A DNA stretch of 53,849 bases from Clostridium chromiireducens. Its GTDB lineage: Bacteria; Bacillota; Clostridia; Clostridiales; Clostridiaceae. Of this stretch, positions 53,827 to 53,849 are shown piece after piece. The stretch's first letter is position 1. Every line of letters starts with the position of its first letter. The translations under genes and the position numbers were made by a program. The DNA is taken from contig NZ_MZGT01000039.1 in the NCBI RefSeq assembly GCF_002029255.1, positions 1 to 53,849 of the forward strand. Reading direction: 5' to 3'. Below the pieces are notes generated by a model. It saw nothing but the letters and a program-made list of their open reading frames with translations. It was not told the DNA's origin and did not search any database.

Positions 53827-53849
53827 CAATACTGTTATAAGTATTTCTA

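Overview
The window looks like the chromosome of a low-GC, spore-forming Firmicute, most probably Clostridium sensu stricto (C. beijerinckii/C. butyricum-like). Evidence: strong AT bias, AGGAGG ribosome sites, a trigger factor-clpP-clpX-lonB-lon-engB cluster, a complete hisZGDCBHAFIE operon, a NifS-ThiI pair, and small cysteine-rich proteins of the kind seen in spore coats. The species is an inference.

Layout. 0-3 kb: a two-gene ATPase/TOPRIM-like pair that resembles a defence module, followed by a broken gene. 3-9 kb: a cysteine-tailed small protein, a secreted protein, and an ABC transporter with a histidine kinase and response regulator (envelope stress or peptide resistance type). 9-14 kb: an orphan sugar-binding protein and an envelope-sensing locus of one ECF-type sigma factor and two RsgI-like membrane proteins. 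14-21 kb: a DUF3800 protein, a lipase-like hydrolase, MsrA, a (p)ppGpp synthetase, an HD-GYP remnant, NifS and ThiI. 22.5-30.5 kb: histidine biosynthesis. 31-41 kb: protein folding and proteolysis genes. 41-43 kb: a cysteine-rich, probably sporulation-linked cluster. 43-47 kb: PerR and PncB. 47.0-49.5 kb: a very small integrative element bounded by 20-bp direct repeats. 49.7-53.8 kb: a UvrD-type helicase, an L,D-transpeptidase and a PilZ protein.

Main discovery. An identical bipartite element, TGTCAGATTT-N13-CGAA, lies upstream of three genes or operons: the first RsgI-like gene (10271), the sigma-RsgI operon (11747) and the YkuD L,D-transpeptidase 40 kb away (51877). It looks like the autoregulated promoter of the sigma factor, and it ties an Asn-Pro-containing RsgI-type sensor to peptidoglycan cross-linking. 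Both RsgI-like genes also carry an internal ribosome site and ATG at exactly codon 67, in front of the membrane segment, so each may make two proteins.

Other leads are the minimal mobile element with paired arm-type repeats, three candidate small RNAs with C-rich unpaired stretches, and an 18-bp palindrome just downstream of the his promoter where a T-box would often be found.
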